A stretch of DNA of 64,000 nt from Capsicum annuum (taxonomy: Eukaryota > Streptophyta > Magnoliopsida > Solanales > Solanaceae). The position numbers were made by a program, and so were the translations under genes. How positions within the stretch are numbered: position 1 is the stretch's first letter; each line of letters begins with the position of its first letter. This document shows, piece by piece, positions 1-11,499 of this stretch. The stretch is from assembly GCF_002878395.1 (NCBI RefSeq), contig NC_061117.1, positions 222,646,295 to 222,710,294 of the forward strand, written 5' to 3'. Under the pieces are notes generated by a model. That model was given only the letters and a program-made list of their open reading frames with translations. It was not told the origin of the DNA and searched no databases.

Positions 1-445
1 ATCAAAAAGTAAAGGGCATAATGGGAATGCAATATAATAATCATCCATCACGCGCGTTTTAAGTCTCTCTCTTTCTCTCTCAAAAGTAAATGTTAGAACA
101 AGTCCAGTTGCCAAGAACACACTTCTGTTCTTTGCCATTCTGCAATTCATTTTTTTCTCTCTGCAATAATTCCCAAACACGGTCTTAATTAAATTCCTTC
201 CCTTTTTGTTCCTTCACAACGTGGCAAAATCCTTTTTCATCACGCTTTTGTTAACTTGCTTCACTCAAAGGTACAATGAATGTACAGTTTTTTGCCTGAA
301 AATTTGCTCTTTTTTCAATATCCTTTTCTACTTTTTTTCTCACTAGTTTTTGATCTGTACTAGTATTCTACTTTCTCGAAATTTGTATTCTTTTGATCTG
401 TTAGTTTGTCTGTTCATAACTGTACGTGCAAAAAGGAATCTGTGA

Positions 446-560
446 CAGTGACGTAGCCAAAATTTTGAGGTTCAAAATATGAAAGTGGAAGTACGTTTAA
501 CATCTACTGTATACGTATATAAAATTATAATTTTAATCATGTATGAACTGCGTGTATTTA
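446..560 (+). repeat. Degraded copy of the GGAGCCA MITE-like repeat
   Basis: The stretch GACGTAGCCAAAATTTTGAG followed by AACATCTACTGTATAC and AATTTTAATCAT aligns, in the same order, with the better-preserved repeat at 30668-30852. Only the left part is recognisable; the right inverted end is missing. Confidence 0.5.
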
Positions 561-884
561 TAGATTATTTTTTTCTTTTTGGCTGCCTGCTTGAATAGTC
601 GTAAGCTGGGTTGATTCTTTTCATCTTTGGTCAAGTTGAAACTGTCAATTTTATCGGCGTTTTTTGACCAAATCTTGATTTAGAGCTTCTGTTTATACGC
701 TGCTCTGTTTGGAAAAATAATGAAAACGGAAAATTGTGTGTTGTATTGCAGTTTATTGTGTCTCTTGGAGCATTAGTGGGAGGCATGTTAGAATTAATTT
801 AAATTTTGAGCTGGATTATCTTTTGCAATTATCTCTTAAAGCATGGTTTTTTTTTTTTTTCTTTCTGGATATAATTTATTTGAT

Positions 885-990
885 TAATTTTGTCCTTAGA
901 GAGAATCACAGGGTGGGAATTGAACTCTCGGTAACAAGGTGAAAGTTCAGAGTAGCCAATTGACTGAGCTACTAAGATTTCCCTCACGAT
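885..990 (-). mobile_element. tRNA-headed SINE remnant
   Basis: On the minus strand a box-A-like stretch (TAGCTCAGTCAATTGGCTA) is followed about 25 bases later by a box-B-like stretch (GAGTTCAATTCCC), the layout of an RNA polymerase III promoter. The minus-strand 3' side runs into an A-rich tail (plus-strand T run at 846-860). It resembles the SINE at 10495-10620. No acceptor stem is visible, so this is a retroposed head and not a working tRNA gene. Confidence 0.5.
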
Positions 991-1315
991 TCTCTTTATA
1001 CCAATGAGAATGGAGATCTGTTTTAGGATTAAAATTTTGTTTATTATATTTTTTGACTATTGTATTGGGATGAAATTAGTCCGGATTGAACTAAATGGAT
1101 ATTGAGTATTCATATGGATGATCTCAACTAGTTTGGATTGTTGGAAGTTGTTGTACTTGTTCTTTTTTTTTTTTTTTTTTTACCTCTTGACTTTTGAGTG
1201 CAAAAAAGTGCTTGAGCCACCAAGTTCAAGAAGTTAACGATTTTTATTTTTCTTACAGCGATGTCTTGATGGGACGAATGCTTAGGTAGCTGAAAATCAA
1301 AGTGCTACAGAAGAG

Positions 1316-4300
1316 ATGGAGAAGGAGTCACATGGGTTAATTATTGGAATCTCAATTGGAGTGGTGATCGGAGTTCTTTTAGCTATAACTGCATTTGTCT
1401 GCTTTAGGAGGTACCATAGGAGACGTCCTCAGATAGGGAATAGTAGTTCTAGGAGGGCTGCCACCGTTCCTATTCGTGCAAATGGTGTTGATACATGTAC
1501 AGTATTATCAGACTCCTCAATCGGTACTGAATCGCCAAAGTCTATCCAGAATGGCATGTCCTTGTGGCTTGGGAGCGTCAGGAAGTCGAATGTGGTTTCT
1601 GCATCTGGTATACTCGAGTACTCCTACAAGTATGTATCTTTGACAAACTGGAAAGAGTTTTGCAACTTCTTAGTTTGGTTTTGAATCTACTGCTCTCCCA
1701 TTGTCTGTGAAAAGGGATGATGAACTTGGGCAGTTTTGCTATGACTATTATTTATCACTGCCGAGCTTGTTTAAAATCAGTATTTAGATTATTATAGTCG
1801 TTTCAATCACCGGAAGTAGAATAAAATGGAAGGATCGTACGGAATCCAAACTTCACCTTTCATAGTAGCACTTGTCCCTACAGAACCTGCAATAGCAGAT
1901 TTGAGCCATTCTTTTTTATTGTCTTTATCACAGAAACTGTCGTTTGACCGTACAACTTCAAATGTTGTCCATCCAATGTCGGGTTACTTTTTAGTTTTTC
2001 CATTTCAAAATTCCGAACAGTGTACTGTTTAGACGATGTGCGAAATTAGGAACATTCTAAAGTAGCACGACCTGCATCTTTGACTCATTGTAATATCGTA
2101 TTAATGTGTCTGATTCATTACTTTGCCGCATGTCTTGCAATTCTTTTCGTGCTATTTAACATAAATTGCACTTTTCAGTAAATAAACTTTGCATCTTACA
2201 GCCATGACTACCTGCTTTAATGCTTGTGATTCAAAATTGAGACAATGACCATACACTACTCATGGACAGGGATTTGCAGAGAGCAACCTACAACTTCACC
2301 ACATTGATTGGACAAGGGGCCTATGGTTCTGTTTATAAAGCTCAGATGTCTACTGGTGAGATGGTTGCTGTCAAAGTACTTGCAACTGATTCCAAACAAG
2401 GAGAGAAAGAATTCCAAACCGAGGTACTCTAAACATTACTGATGAATTCTTTTCAGGATGATTTTCCCATGTGTTTGACAAGTCAACTTGCTCAAAACTT
2501 TGTTGTAAATGTTGACAACCATGTCGAGCAAGCTATAAGTTCACATATGGAAAGGCCAGTTCACCGAATAACCAGTTGATAAAATATGGTATAGTTGTGG
2601 GAAATGCTAAATAAATTTACTTACTTTTTGTGCCTTGTTAAAATGTTTAACTTAAATCATGAGATATCACTTATACAACAAGAGATCTTTAAAAAATATC
2701 TGGTTTTCAGACAAAAAGAGAAGGGTATATTACCAACTACCCTCATATTTTGATTCAGTATCTGGTGAAGTGCTTGCAACTGATCCTATGCAAGTGGGGA
2801 CAGGAAATTGATGTACCCTCCAAACATGAACAATGTTTTCTCTAAATTTCACAGCACACTAAAAAGAGTTTAGGCAAATCCAATCATTTTTAAGTTAACA
2901 AAACCTTTCATCCGATAGGATTCTAGATATTTTCTGAGCCTCATCTCTTTATTTGTTTTTTGTGCTAACCGTAAGTTTTATGCTGTAATAGTTGAACTAC
3001 GTTGTATATTGTAAGTGTTTTTTTTTTTTTTTTTTTTTTTTATAAAATAAATTGACTTCCAGCTTCATTCATTTCCACAGGTCAGTTTACTGGGAAGGCT
3101 ACATCATAGAAACCTGGTGAATTTAGTTGGATATTGCGCAGAGAAGGGTCAGCATATGCTTATCTATGTTTACATGAGCCGAGGCAGTTTGGCTTCTCAC
3201 TTGTATGGTATGCTATTGAGAACTCTGTTTGATGATTTAGTGGCAAGAGAAAAAGAATTCTTAGAGGGGCTAGGCATTTTCCTGCAACATTCTAAAATTT
3301 TAAAAATTTCTCTGATTGGATATGCCGAACTATATTTATATGGGTAAACTAGATTAGTGTGTTTAGAAGTTTACTGCCACCAAAAGCAAGTTTTGGGTGT
3401 AGTCAGTCTTGTGCTAACCTATTGTATGTTCTAGCAGTGTAAATTAGCGCTAACTATTATTTGATCAGTTTATAGCAAGGACCCCTATTGTCCAGTTTAG
3501 TGCTGCTGGTTCCTGTCACTTGTGGTTGCACAAACACTGGATGCTAGGGATTGTTTATGTGACTATTAGAAGATATCCTACCACCTCAAATTGGAAATTC
3601 TTCTTTGTGTTATGTGAGATTCATGATACTCTGACATTGGTCTTTTGACTAGCATATGTACTCATGAAATCAAAGTTTTCATAGTAATGTAAAATATGGT
3701 AGTGTAGCCAGATATTTGCATCCAGGATAACCTCTCACATGTACGATAATATGTTAGTATTTTAACTACGGAACTACATTGACAGATGAAAAACTTGAAC
3801 CATTGCGCTGGGATTTGAGAGTTCAAATTGCTCTGGATGTGGCTAGGGGCTTAGAGTATCTTCATGACGGGGTAAGCTTTTGCCGTAATTCGCACTTAAT
3901 TGCTGACACATGATTAATAACTAATCTCTCCTCTGTATCACAAATCCTTGAAATAAGCTCAAAATACCATTCACATACAAAATACATTTTGGATGAACTC
4001 AATTTCTGAATAATGTGTGTCCTACTGGTGACTCTCCTGCTACCATATATTGCTGATTAACTCACCTCTTTCTTCTTTGTTCTTTCCTTTTTCAGGCAGT
4101 TCCTTCAGTTGTACACCGGGATATTAAGTCATCCAATATTTTGTTGGATCAGTCAATGAGAGCCAGGGTATGTGCAGTTGCTAAATATATATATATTCTC
4201 TCCAAAATTAAAGTAAAAGAAATCGTTTTCTTTGGTTTTGATAATAATGAAATGGCAGCTTTTGAGGTGTTCCTACTGAAGATTGTAACCATTCTGAGTT

Positions 4301-5638
4301 ATCATAACGAAAATGTAAATGCCATGTTGGGCTAATGGTATTAAGCATAACTGCAATCTTGGGTTTAATAAACAGGTTGCTGATTTTGGGCTGTCAAGGG
4401 AAGAAATGGTCAGTAAACATGCATCCAACATCCGTGGAACATTCGGATATCTTGATCCTGAATATATATCAACTAGGTCTTTCACTAAGAAGAGCGATGT
4501 GTACAGCTTTGGGGTCTTATTATTCGAACTTATTGCTGGTAAAAACCCTCTTCAGGGGCTTAGCGAGTATATTGAACTAGTAAGATCTCTCTCTCACTCT
4601 TCCCTCATTATGTTATGTGAGACTTCTGTTTGTCCTTTTTCTTTTCTTAAAACAATGATATTGTGAGATTTAAAGATCCATGATTTCTTGAGCATATAGC
4701 ATTATGACATTGTTATATATGTCTTTGCTTGGTCTTTTGCCTTTCCCTGGTTGTACTTGGATGACTTCATCATGTGAATGTTGTATAGTGTTTACTTGCA
4801 AAAGAATGTTGCTTCTAGGTAGATGTTACCCTCTTTATTCTTGTACTGCATAATATAGTTCAGACTTCATAGTATCATATTTCTGGTCGCACGAGTTCTT
4901 TAGTGGAAATGTTTGCAAGGACCTTGTTACACAATTGGTGATAATCTGGTGGTGGACTATGAAGGGAGTGAGACTAAAACTTCACCAGGTGTTTCTTTCT
5001 ACAAATAAGAGAAAGTAGTAAAAGAATGCAATAGCAGTTTCACAGATTGAACAGAACCAAGCAAGTTTCCTGCATCCAGTAGTCCATATCTGTGGTTGGC
5101 TTATCAATGTTGCACGGATTAGACCACGTCCAAATGCCACTACTCCTAACTTTAGGGACACATGTATAGAGAGCAGTGACGTCGAGCAACTTCTGAAACC
5201 CCTCCACCCCTTCTCTCTCCCCCGACACCTCTTTTATCGTCCATATGTTTCTGAAGCCTATTCAATCAAATCGAAACTAAGATCCAGTATTGATGATTGT
5301 AGGCAGCCATGACTACAGATGGAAAAGGCGGATGGGAGGAAATTGCAGATTCCCGTCTTGATGGGAAGTATGATCTGCAAGAACTCAATGAAGTTTCAGC
5401 ACTTGCATACAAATGTGTGAATCGTGCACCCAAGAAACGACCTTCCATGAGGGACAGTGTGCAGGTTCTGTCAAGGATAATCAAGTCTAGACACGAAAGA
5501 AAGCGTCACACGCATTCTTCATCTGCAACAACAGAGGAGGTTACCATCAATGTTGAACAACTAGATCATCGAAGTCCAACCTCTGGACATCAACGTGTAG
5601 AATCAATAGACAGCATAGCTGACTCGTGTGAAGTTTAA
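1316..5638 (+). CDS. CRLK: Calcium/calmodulin-regulated receptor-like kinase (CRLK1/2 type)
   Basis: Seven exons: 1316-1629, 2270-2423, 3081-3207, 3786-3871, 4096-4167, 4376-4579, 5303-5638; all introns are GT-AG and the joined frame gives 430 aa, close to CRLK1 in length. Residues 7-30 form one membrane segment after a very short N-terminus, with no cleaved signal peptide or ectodomain. The kinase domain starts near residue 105: glycine loop GQGAYGS at 119-125, AVK lysine at 140, HRD at 234-236 (an RD kinase), DFG at 254-256, then GTFGYLDPEY and DVYSFG. A basic stretch near 353-387 ending KSRHERKRH fits the C-terminal calmodulin-binding site known in CRLK1. Family knowledge: CRLK1 is a plasma-membrane Ser/Thr kinase activated by Ca2+/calmodulin that signals to the MEKK1 cascade in cold. 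All catalytic residues are present, so it is probably functional. The start is the first ATG in frame with the membrane segment; short upstream ORFs precede it. Confidence 0.93.
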
Positions 5639-7304
5639 CTCAGTTCTTTCATTTGTTTATTGTTTGTTTACTTTCATCTTGTAAAATTGGTCAGGTCGTT
5701 AGGTTCTTTATTTACAACACACTTTTGTCTTGGTGAGTTCGATTGGGATACGTAGTGTGTTACAGTTGGGTGTATGATAGCATCTCTTTCCAATTTTGGT
5801 TAGAGTTTTTGTAAATTTGCTTGGAAGGTAAATGATTGGTAGAAGGGGGAAAATCCCAGATCAGCCTTTTTCACTTCTATGATAGTTCATATCAACGCTT
5901 TTCTCCTCCTCTCTACCCTCCTCTGGTATTCCACTTTTTCACTTTCAATATGAATTCCCTTTTATCTTTTTCTTTTTATAATTGTAGTATTCGGGCCGCT
6001 TATGCGCACATTCCACTAATGCTGTGCTAGGACAGATAGAAATATGCGTTTCTTTTCTTTTAATATAGTGGTGTCTGGCCCAACTTATGTGTAACTCAAT
6101 TAATTCCACGAGACATGTACCAAGTAACTTTGTGCACCAAGACTAGGACAGATGAGAATATGAATTCTCTTTTCTTTTTCTTTTTTTAACCATGGTGTCT
6201 GGGTCAGGGCCAACTTATGTGTAACTCGACTAATTTCACGAGATACTTGCTACTTTCTACTGGCAATAGGTACCAAGTGAGTATCTCCTGTAAGATTGGA
6301 CAAATTTATATCAACGTCATTTTCCCTAATATCGATTAGTTATTGATTAGAAATGAATTTTCTGTCATTTGGACTACATACTATTGTGGAATTGTTCCTC
6401 TAGTCTTCCATTCCTAGCTGAATCTTTGAACATATTTATGATTTTAATTGTTCTAAGTTTTTATTTTTAGTCTGTCTCTTGGTTGTGTACCCAAAAAATA
6501 TACAGCTGAATTTACACGGGATGTTTAAAGGGTACGTGGATTGAATCAAGCGAGGCAATAGTTTAGTACAAAATATTTTCTTTTATGTTTGATAAGTTAT
6601 CTTTTAAGTGATATACTTAATTTTGTTGGGTGAAATGGACCGAAAGTGATTAGTAGTCAACAATAAGGATAAAATATAAAATGATAAAATTATATCTTGA
6701 ATTTTCAAATTGAATATCTATTTTAATACTGAACAAGTAAAGGTGAACGAAGAGAGTACAAAATTCAAGTTCCTAAGCATCTCAAATTGGAATCCAACAG
6801 GAAGTATGTCCAAGAAAAGTAGCAGTAGTTTAACTTTTTGTTGTCTCATTGCAACTTGAATAAAACTTTGTTCAAAGCAAATAGCACAACAGTCTGCAAT
6901 GCATGGGGACCTTGAAAGTTTGAAAGCAACTCTACTAAAAAGAGTCTAGGGTAATTTCACAGATAGTCACTGACTTTTATTTTATTTTATTGCACTAAAG
7001 TAGATAAATTAATGATTTTGTTAATTTGAAAGATCAAATCACACGTTTTTTAAAGGTTAATTATGCTTAGTTAAATTATACAAGGTCCTAAACAGAAATA
7101 AACCTATAATAGACTCTGTTGCTCAGATCATCAAAAATGTGAGCAGATGCGTGTTGGATCCTCCAAAAGTAGAATATTTTTGGAGAATCTAATATAGGTA
7201 CGACATCAAAAGTGAAGAGTGCACAACTTAGTAATATGAAGCCTAAATCGCTATTTGCCCCCCACAAAAAAAAAACAAAAAAAGAAACAGAAGGAAAGAT
7301 GAAG
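5639..7304. other. 3' UTR of the kinase gene and intergenic sequence
   Basis: The kinase 3' UTR probably covers the first 200-300 bases after 5638. The rest has no supported gene. A local repeat is present at 6027-6270, and 6300-7300 is AT-rich without other recognisable structure. Confidence 0.4.
6027..6270 (+). repeat. Imperfect tandem pair, period about 116 bp
   Basis: CTAGGACAGAT, then GGTGTCTGG, then CAACTTATGTGTAACTC and a CACGAGA block appear at 6027-6112 and again, in the same order, from 6143. The second copy continues into TGGCAATAGGTACC. It looks like a dispersed repeat duplicated in place. Confidence 0.55.
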
Positions 7305-7317
7305 TAGAGGAACAGTC

Positions 7318-7548
7318 TAAAAGGACAGCCCGGTGCACTAAAGCTATCGCTATGCGCGGTGTCCGGGGAAGGGCCCCACCACAAGGGTGTATCGTAGCAG
7401 CCTTACCTTGCAGGGGAAGGGCCCCACCACAAGGGTGTATCGTAGCAGCCTTACCTTGCATTTCTGCTAGAGGCTGTTTTCAAGATTTGAACTCGTGGCC
7501 TCCTGGTCACATGACAACAACTTTACCAGTTACTCCAACGCTCCCTTC
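7318..7548 (-). mobile_element. Au-type SINE with an internal 48-bp duplication
   Basis: Read on the minus strand, the body starts with a box-A-like GGAGTAACTGGTAAAG, has box-B-like CACGAGTTCAAATC about 30 bases on, and ends CGGGCTGTCCTTTTA, matching my recollection of the Au SINE found in Solanaceae. It is flanked by a 13-bp direct repeat with one mismatch (TAGAGGAACAGTC at 7305-7317 and TAGAGGAACCGTC at 7549-7561), taken as the target-site duplication. Bases 7365-7412 and 7413-7460 are a perfect 48-bp tandem duplication inside the body. Confidence 0.8.
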
Positions 7549-7561
7549 TAGAGGAACCGTC

Positions 7562-8280
7562 AAAATCAACATTAATGAAATTCTCACCAATTGCTGTTGC
7601 ATTCAGTTTTCTGAATAACAGATAGATAAATAGTCTTTTCTATCAAAATCAGATGCATATATATTTATGAGTTGGCATAGCCATGCAACATTTCTTAACA
7701 CCTAGCTACTGTTCAAAAAACCAAACCATCAACGAATTAATCGAGAGCTATGGTGAGATAGATGAAGTCTCAATTTTGAGTTTTTCGTAAGTAGCGTCTT
7801 CTCTCCATATTATTTTATACGATGATATTTGATTCGATACGAGGTTACTTTCTTAAAACATGTGGTCTTAAGCACACTATGTTATTCTACGAAGAACAAA
7901 ATTCAAAATATAAGAGCTTACAAATACAGAAATGTAGTGTCATTCTTTTCTACATAGACTTAAAAAAATAATAATTATATCACCTAAAATAAAATTGGTA
8001 CCACTTTTAAATTATCTCATGAATCCTAGTTCTTCCAGCAGGATTAAATTAAGAAAAAACAAAAGGTGCAGAGAATAAAGAAAAAGAGGATCACAACATT
8101 ATAAGGCAACATTAATAGCTCTATAGTGAGACACAGATAATATAGTCTGCCAAAAGAAACAAAGACAATGACCTATTATCTCCTTCATTCTGTCCTTTAG
8201 TTTTTAAATTAAAGCATTTTCTAAAGCATATGACAGTAGAAACTTGAGGACCACATGTACAAATGTTTGGTTAGTGCAAG
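7562..8280. other. AT-rich intergenic stretch
   Basis: No coding frame, repeat pair or RNA gene could be supported here. Confidence 0.3.
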
Positions 8281-8920
8281 TGGATTTTTCTATTTTGTAA
8301 TCGAATATGTAAATTCTCGCGTTCAAAAGATGAAAGTGGCAAAAATGAAGATGTTGAGTTGGATGTGTAGGCATAATAGGAGAGATAAATTAGTAATGAG
8401 GATATTTGGGACAAGGTAGGAGTAGCTTCGGTGGAGGATAAGATGCAGAAAGCAAAGCTGAAATGATTCAGACGTATGAAAGGGAGATGTACGGATGCCG
8501 CAGTGTGGAAGTGTGAGAAGTTGGCTTTGGATGGTTCCAAGAGAGGTAGAGGTAGGCCAACGAAGTAGTGGAGAGAAGTAATTAGGCAAGACTTGGCGCA
8601 GTGTCTGCTTACCGAGGACATGACCTTAGATATGAGGTTGTGAAGAACACGGATTAGGATAGTAGATTTGTAAGTAGTAATGTTTTGCCTTGGCATCCTC
8701 CCATACTAGTAGTCCTAGTATTGCTCCCGTAGTTTCTCGGCTTTCGATTTCTGTTATTATTTGTTGTTTCTTGTACTTCGATTATCATAATATTTTGCTT
8801 TGTTACGCTTTCACTTCTGTTACTTCTTTTTCAAAAATACTTTGAATTGTTTTTCCTTGAGTCGAGGGTCTATCGAAAACAACCTCTCTGCCTCTGTAAC
8901 AAGGATAAACCCTCCCAAAC
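8281..8920 (+). mobile_element. 5'-truncated non-LTR retrotransposon (RTE-like LINE), 3' end
   Basis: Plus-strand fragments in shifted frames read KMKMLSWMCRHNRRDK (about 8333-8390), then remnants of the RWFGHV..R and RGRGRP motifs (about 8450-8570). These are the usual C-terminal tail of plant RTE-type LINE reverse transcriptases. Several stops and frame changes show it is dead. The 3' part ends with GAGTCGAGGGTCTATCG (about 8860-8876) and the AACAACCTCTCTGCCTC tail typical of this group in Solanaceae. A related tail occurs at 42200-42280. The 5' end is cut off, as usual for LINE insertions. Confidence 0.6.
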
Positions 8921-9302
8921 ACCATTAAATGGAACTACAATCCTCAGACTTGTGATAAGGAATTCACTCTAAAAACTGAAATGGTCACAAATCTTTAGGT
9001 GTCTATATCACTATGTTCAGCAAACTGCATTCTGTTGCACCTACACATGTATGAACTCAACCAAAAATCATCAGAGATAGATAAAAAGTTAGTCACTCCC
9101 CACAAAAAAAGTGTATAAAGACCTATCAATTGAACTTTTGGATCATCTAGCTATGGCAAGTTTTGGTAAATAAAAGATACATAAGTTGCGGGAAGTAAGA
9201 ATTTGGAATTTAAGGACAAAGAGTTCCTGCAGAACAACATGTCGAAAAACCTATACGCGAAGCAAAATTTCGCAACTAACTTTAAACATTCTATCATGTT
9301 CC
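8921..9302. other. Probable 3' UTR of the zinc-finger gene and spacer
   Basis: No open frame. The part next to 9302 is the likely 3' UTR of the minus-strand zinc-finger gene; no poly(A) signal was assigned with confidence. Confidence 0.3.
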
Positions 9303-11381
9303 TTAGGCTTTGCAGATTACCACAAAACAGGGAAGAAGAGCCTTTGGATTAAGCAAGTAAAGCTCCTCTATGTTCGAGTACACGCCAACCTTACCTGCCA
9401 AAGAATCGAACCCGGTTTGGCCAGCCATTTCCTGAATGTTCTCCAATGGCCTATGCACTCTACCTGCGACTACTCTGCAGACGATCAATGCTTTTCTTAA
9501 GGAGGGATCTTCTTTACTCATCTCGATGCATTCATAAGCACTTCCACTTGTGGAAGTAGTGAAGACGCCAATCCCACCTTTGAGTTCCTTCTTCGTGGAG
9601 AAACCGTTTCTGATAATTCGACAGACGCAGCATTTATCAGATATACAGAGACTGCAGGATCCATTCATGCCAAGGCCGCACGCCAAAGTAGTTCCATAGA
9701 ACCTTAAAAGTTCATTGCCGTCAGCTATACATCGAGGATGCTTCTTAGGGAGCTTACTTGCTTTGCTCTTCACCATCTCCCTATATTCTTCAAACCGAGC
9801 CAGAGTTTTTTGTGTGTTGTGAACTTTCAAGACCCTTTCAATCCGTCCAACTTGGCTCTCGGATTTTAACCAGCTTGAGCGACAAATTATTTCTACTATC
9901 TTCCTTGAAGAATCACCCTCCAAAAGTTCACTCACTGTCCATTTGAGCGAAAAAACAAGCTAAGAAACCTTTTAAAACCATTAAACCAACAAGTAGAGAA
10001 ACTGAAAATGATAACAACAACTACTACATCTCAATCGCGAGCAAATTGGGAGTAACGTGACTAGGTGAGCACGTCCATATGAATTCTGCATTATGAGAAT
10101 TCATCCCAAATCGACACACAGCGTGATGGGAAACAAATTCCATTCTGAGTCTGCAGTGCAATGCAGGCTTAGTTATCTAAGTGTAACGCACAGCATTTCA
10201 CAGTTAAATTTCATGATTTCTTTTTCCTTACCTCCCTACACCACCAATCCATCAAAGCTAATCAATTTAGGCAGAAACAACTGATACCATCACATCCCGA
10301 AGCAAATTTCAAACAAATTGACTGAAAAGGGGCAATCTTTCTAACACTAAATACATAGACAAAGATCTTCAATATACTTGGAAGCGGCAAACGTACACTT
10401 GTGATGTAGGCTACACACACACACAAAAGAAATAAAAGGGGAAAAGAAAGAACGTACCGTAAAGCAAGTACAGTACTTTTCTGGTGGGGGTGGGGGATCT
10501 TAATAGTTCAGGTTGTTAGCTATTTGAACGACCACCATGCTCGTGCGAGTTCGATTACTCACCTTGTAATCCCCTCGTCTATTCCACTTCCCTGCCCCCA
10601 ATTTTTAATAGTTTTTTTTTTTTAAAAAAAGTACTTTTTTCCAGACAGAATGAAAAAGGAAATTAGGGATTTAGGAACTGGAATGATGAAAAAGGAAAAA
10701 AGCAAGATTTTTACCAGCATGCTTAGAAAGATGATGTTCTTCAAGAGCTTCCCATTTCCCAAACTGCTCTCCACACTTATGACATGTGACCCCAGAAGTT
10801 CCATTAACATCATTGTCAAGTGAATGCCTGGTAGGTTTACAAGGAAAACTACCATGTCCTTCTTTATCAACAAGAAAAGATGCACTCCTCCTTGTAGGAG
10901 TTGCCACTGTGTTCCTACAACCAGAATTGAAATAATGCATTGTAGGGTGCCCTCCTGGACCTGGTGTACCAGGCCTTAAAGTACCAACAAAAGTTGAGCC
11001 ACCATTAGTAATCCCCCCACCAACCCCCCCACCACCATTAGCACTTTCTTGAAATCCATTAAAACTAGTGATTTTCAGCTCACATCTTGAATTACTTAGA
11101 ATAACTTCATGAGTTATTGGATTAAGAAACTCACTACTTCCAATAGATCTTGGACTACAACTAGGAGGCTTATCCAAATGTCTTTTACTTCCATGAATAA
11201 CATCTTTCAGATTTGCTATAGACCTTGAACAACCAGACCTTCCTCCTCCTCCTTTTTTAGTCAAAATTGCACTAAGCTGTTTTCTTGTTTTTGGGTCATG
11301 AACATCTGATTGGTCTGATTTACAATGCAAAGTTTTCTTCAAAGAAAACCAAACTGTTGGCATATTCTTCTTCTCCCCCAT
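9303..11381 (-). CDS. C2H2 zinc-finger protein with PARP-fold-like C-terminal domain
   Basis: Two exons on the minus strand: 11381-10715 and 9934-9303, with a GT-AG intron (10714-9935); the join gives 432 aa and the stop is TAA. The start is the ATG at 11381 (MGEKKNMP); the frame is open two codons further but without an ATG. Residues 1-190 are basic, glycine/serine-rich and probably disordered. One classical finger lies at residues 200-221 (C200, C203, H216, H221), followed directly by the exon junction. Residues 300-425 include LLRFYGTTLACGLG, a cysteine cluster at about 316-327 and GVFTTSTSGSAYECI, resembling the ADP-ribosyltransferase-like fold given for the Arabidopsis At4g27240/At5g54630 group. 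I see no clear catalytic triad, so enzymatic activity is not implied. Probably nuclear; targets unknown. Frame, splice sites and length argue that it is intact. Confidence 0.85.
10495..10620 (+). mobile_element. tRNA-headed SINE inside the zinc-finger gene intron
   Basis: A box-A-like AATAGTTCAGGTTGTTAG (about 10502-10519) and a box-B-like GAGTTCGATTACTC (about 10547-10560) are followed by ACCTTGTAATCCCCTC, a C-rich segment and a T-run tail (10610-10622). It sits in the single intron (9935-10714) and opposite in strand to the host gene. Same general type as the remnant at 885-990. Confidence 0.55.
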
Positions 11382-11499
11382 TTTCAAGAAAATCTTTTTT
11401 CAAATCTTCAATATATACTCAAACATATATCTTTTCCTATACTTATAGTCAGATAACTTTCTAAAAGAACTGAACTTTTCCTAAAGTTATCATCTTTTT

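Larger units (their letters stand above)
1..1315 (+). promoter_or_regulatory. Upstream region and 5' leader of the CRLK-like kinase gene
   Basis: No gene is visible here. A TC-rich tract lies at 63-82 and T-rich tracts are common, as in plant promoters and leader introns. A plausible 3' splice site (TTCTTACAG ending at 1259) sits 56 bases before the kinase ATG, so an intron in the 5' UTR covering roughly 300-1259 is likely (inference). The stretch also holds a degraded MITE-like fragment (446-560) and a tRNA-headed SINE remnant (885-990), both inside the presumed leader intron. No confident TATA box or transcription start could be assigned. Confidence 0.4.

Noticed and set aside
885..990. tRNA gene
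   Set aside because: Box A- and box B-like text is present, but no seven-base acceptor stem pairs across it, and an A-rich tail follows. It is a SINE head. The same holds for 10495-10620.
8271..8696. 141-aa minus-strand open frame
   Set aside because: It is the antisense of the LINE 3' end, whose plus-strand frames carry the recognisable motifs.
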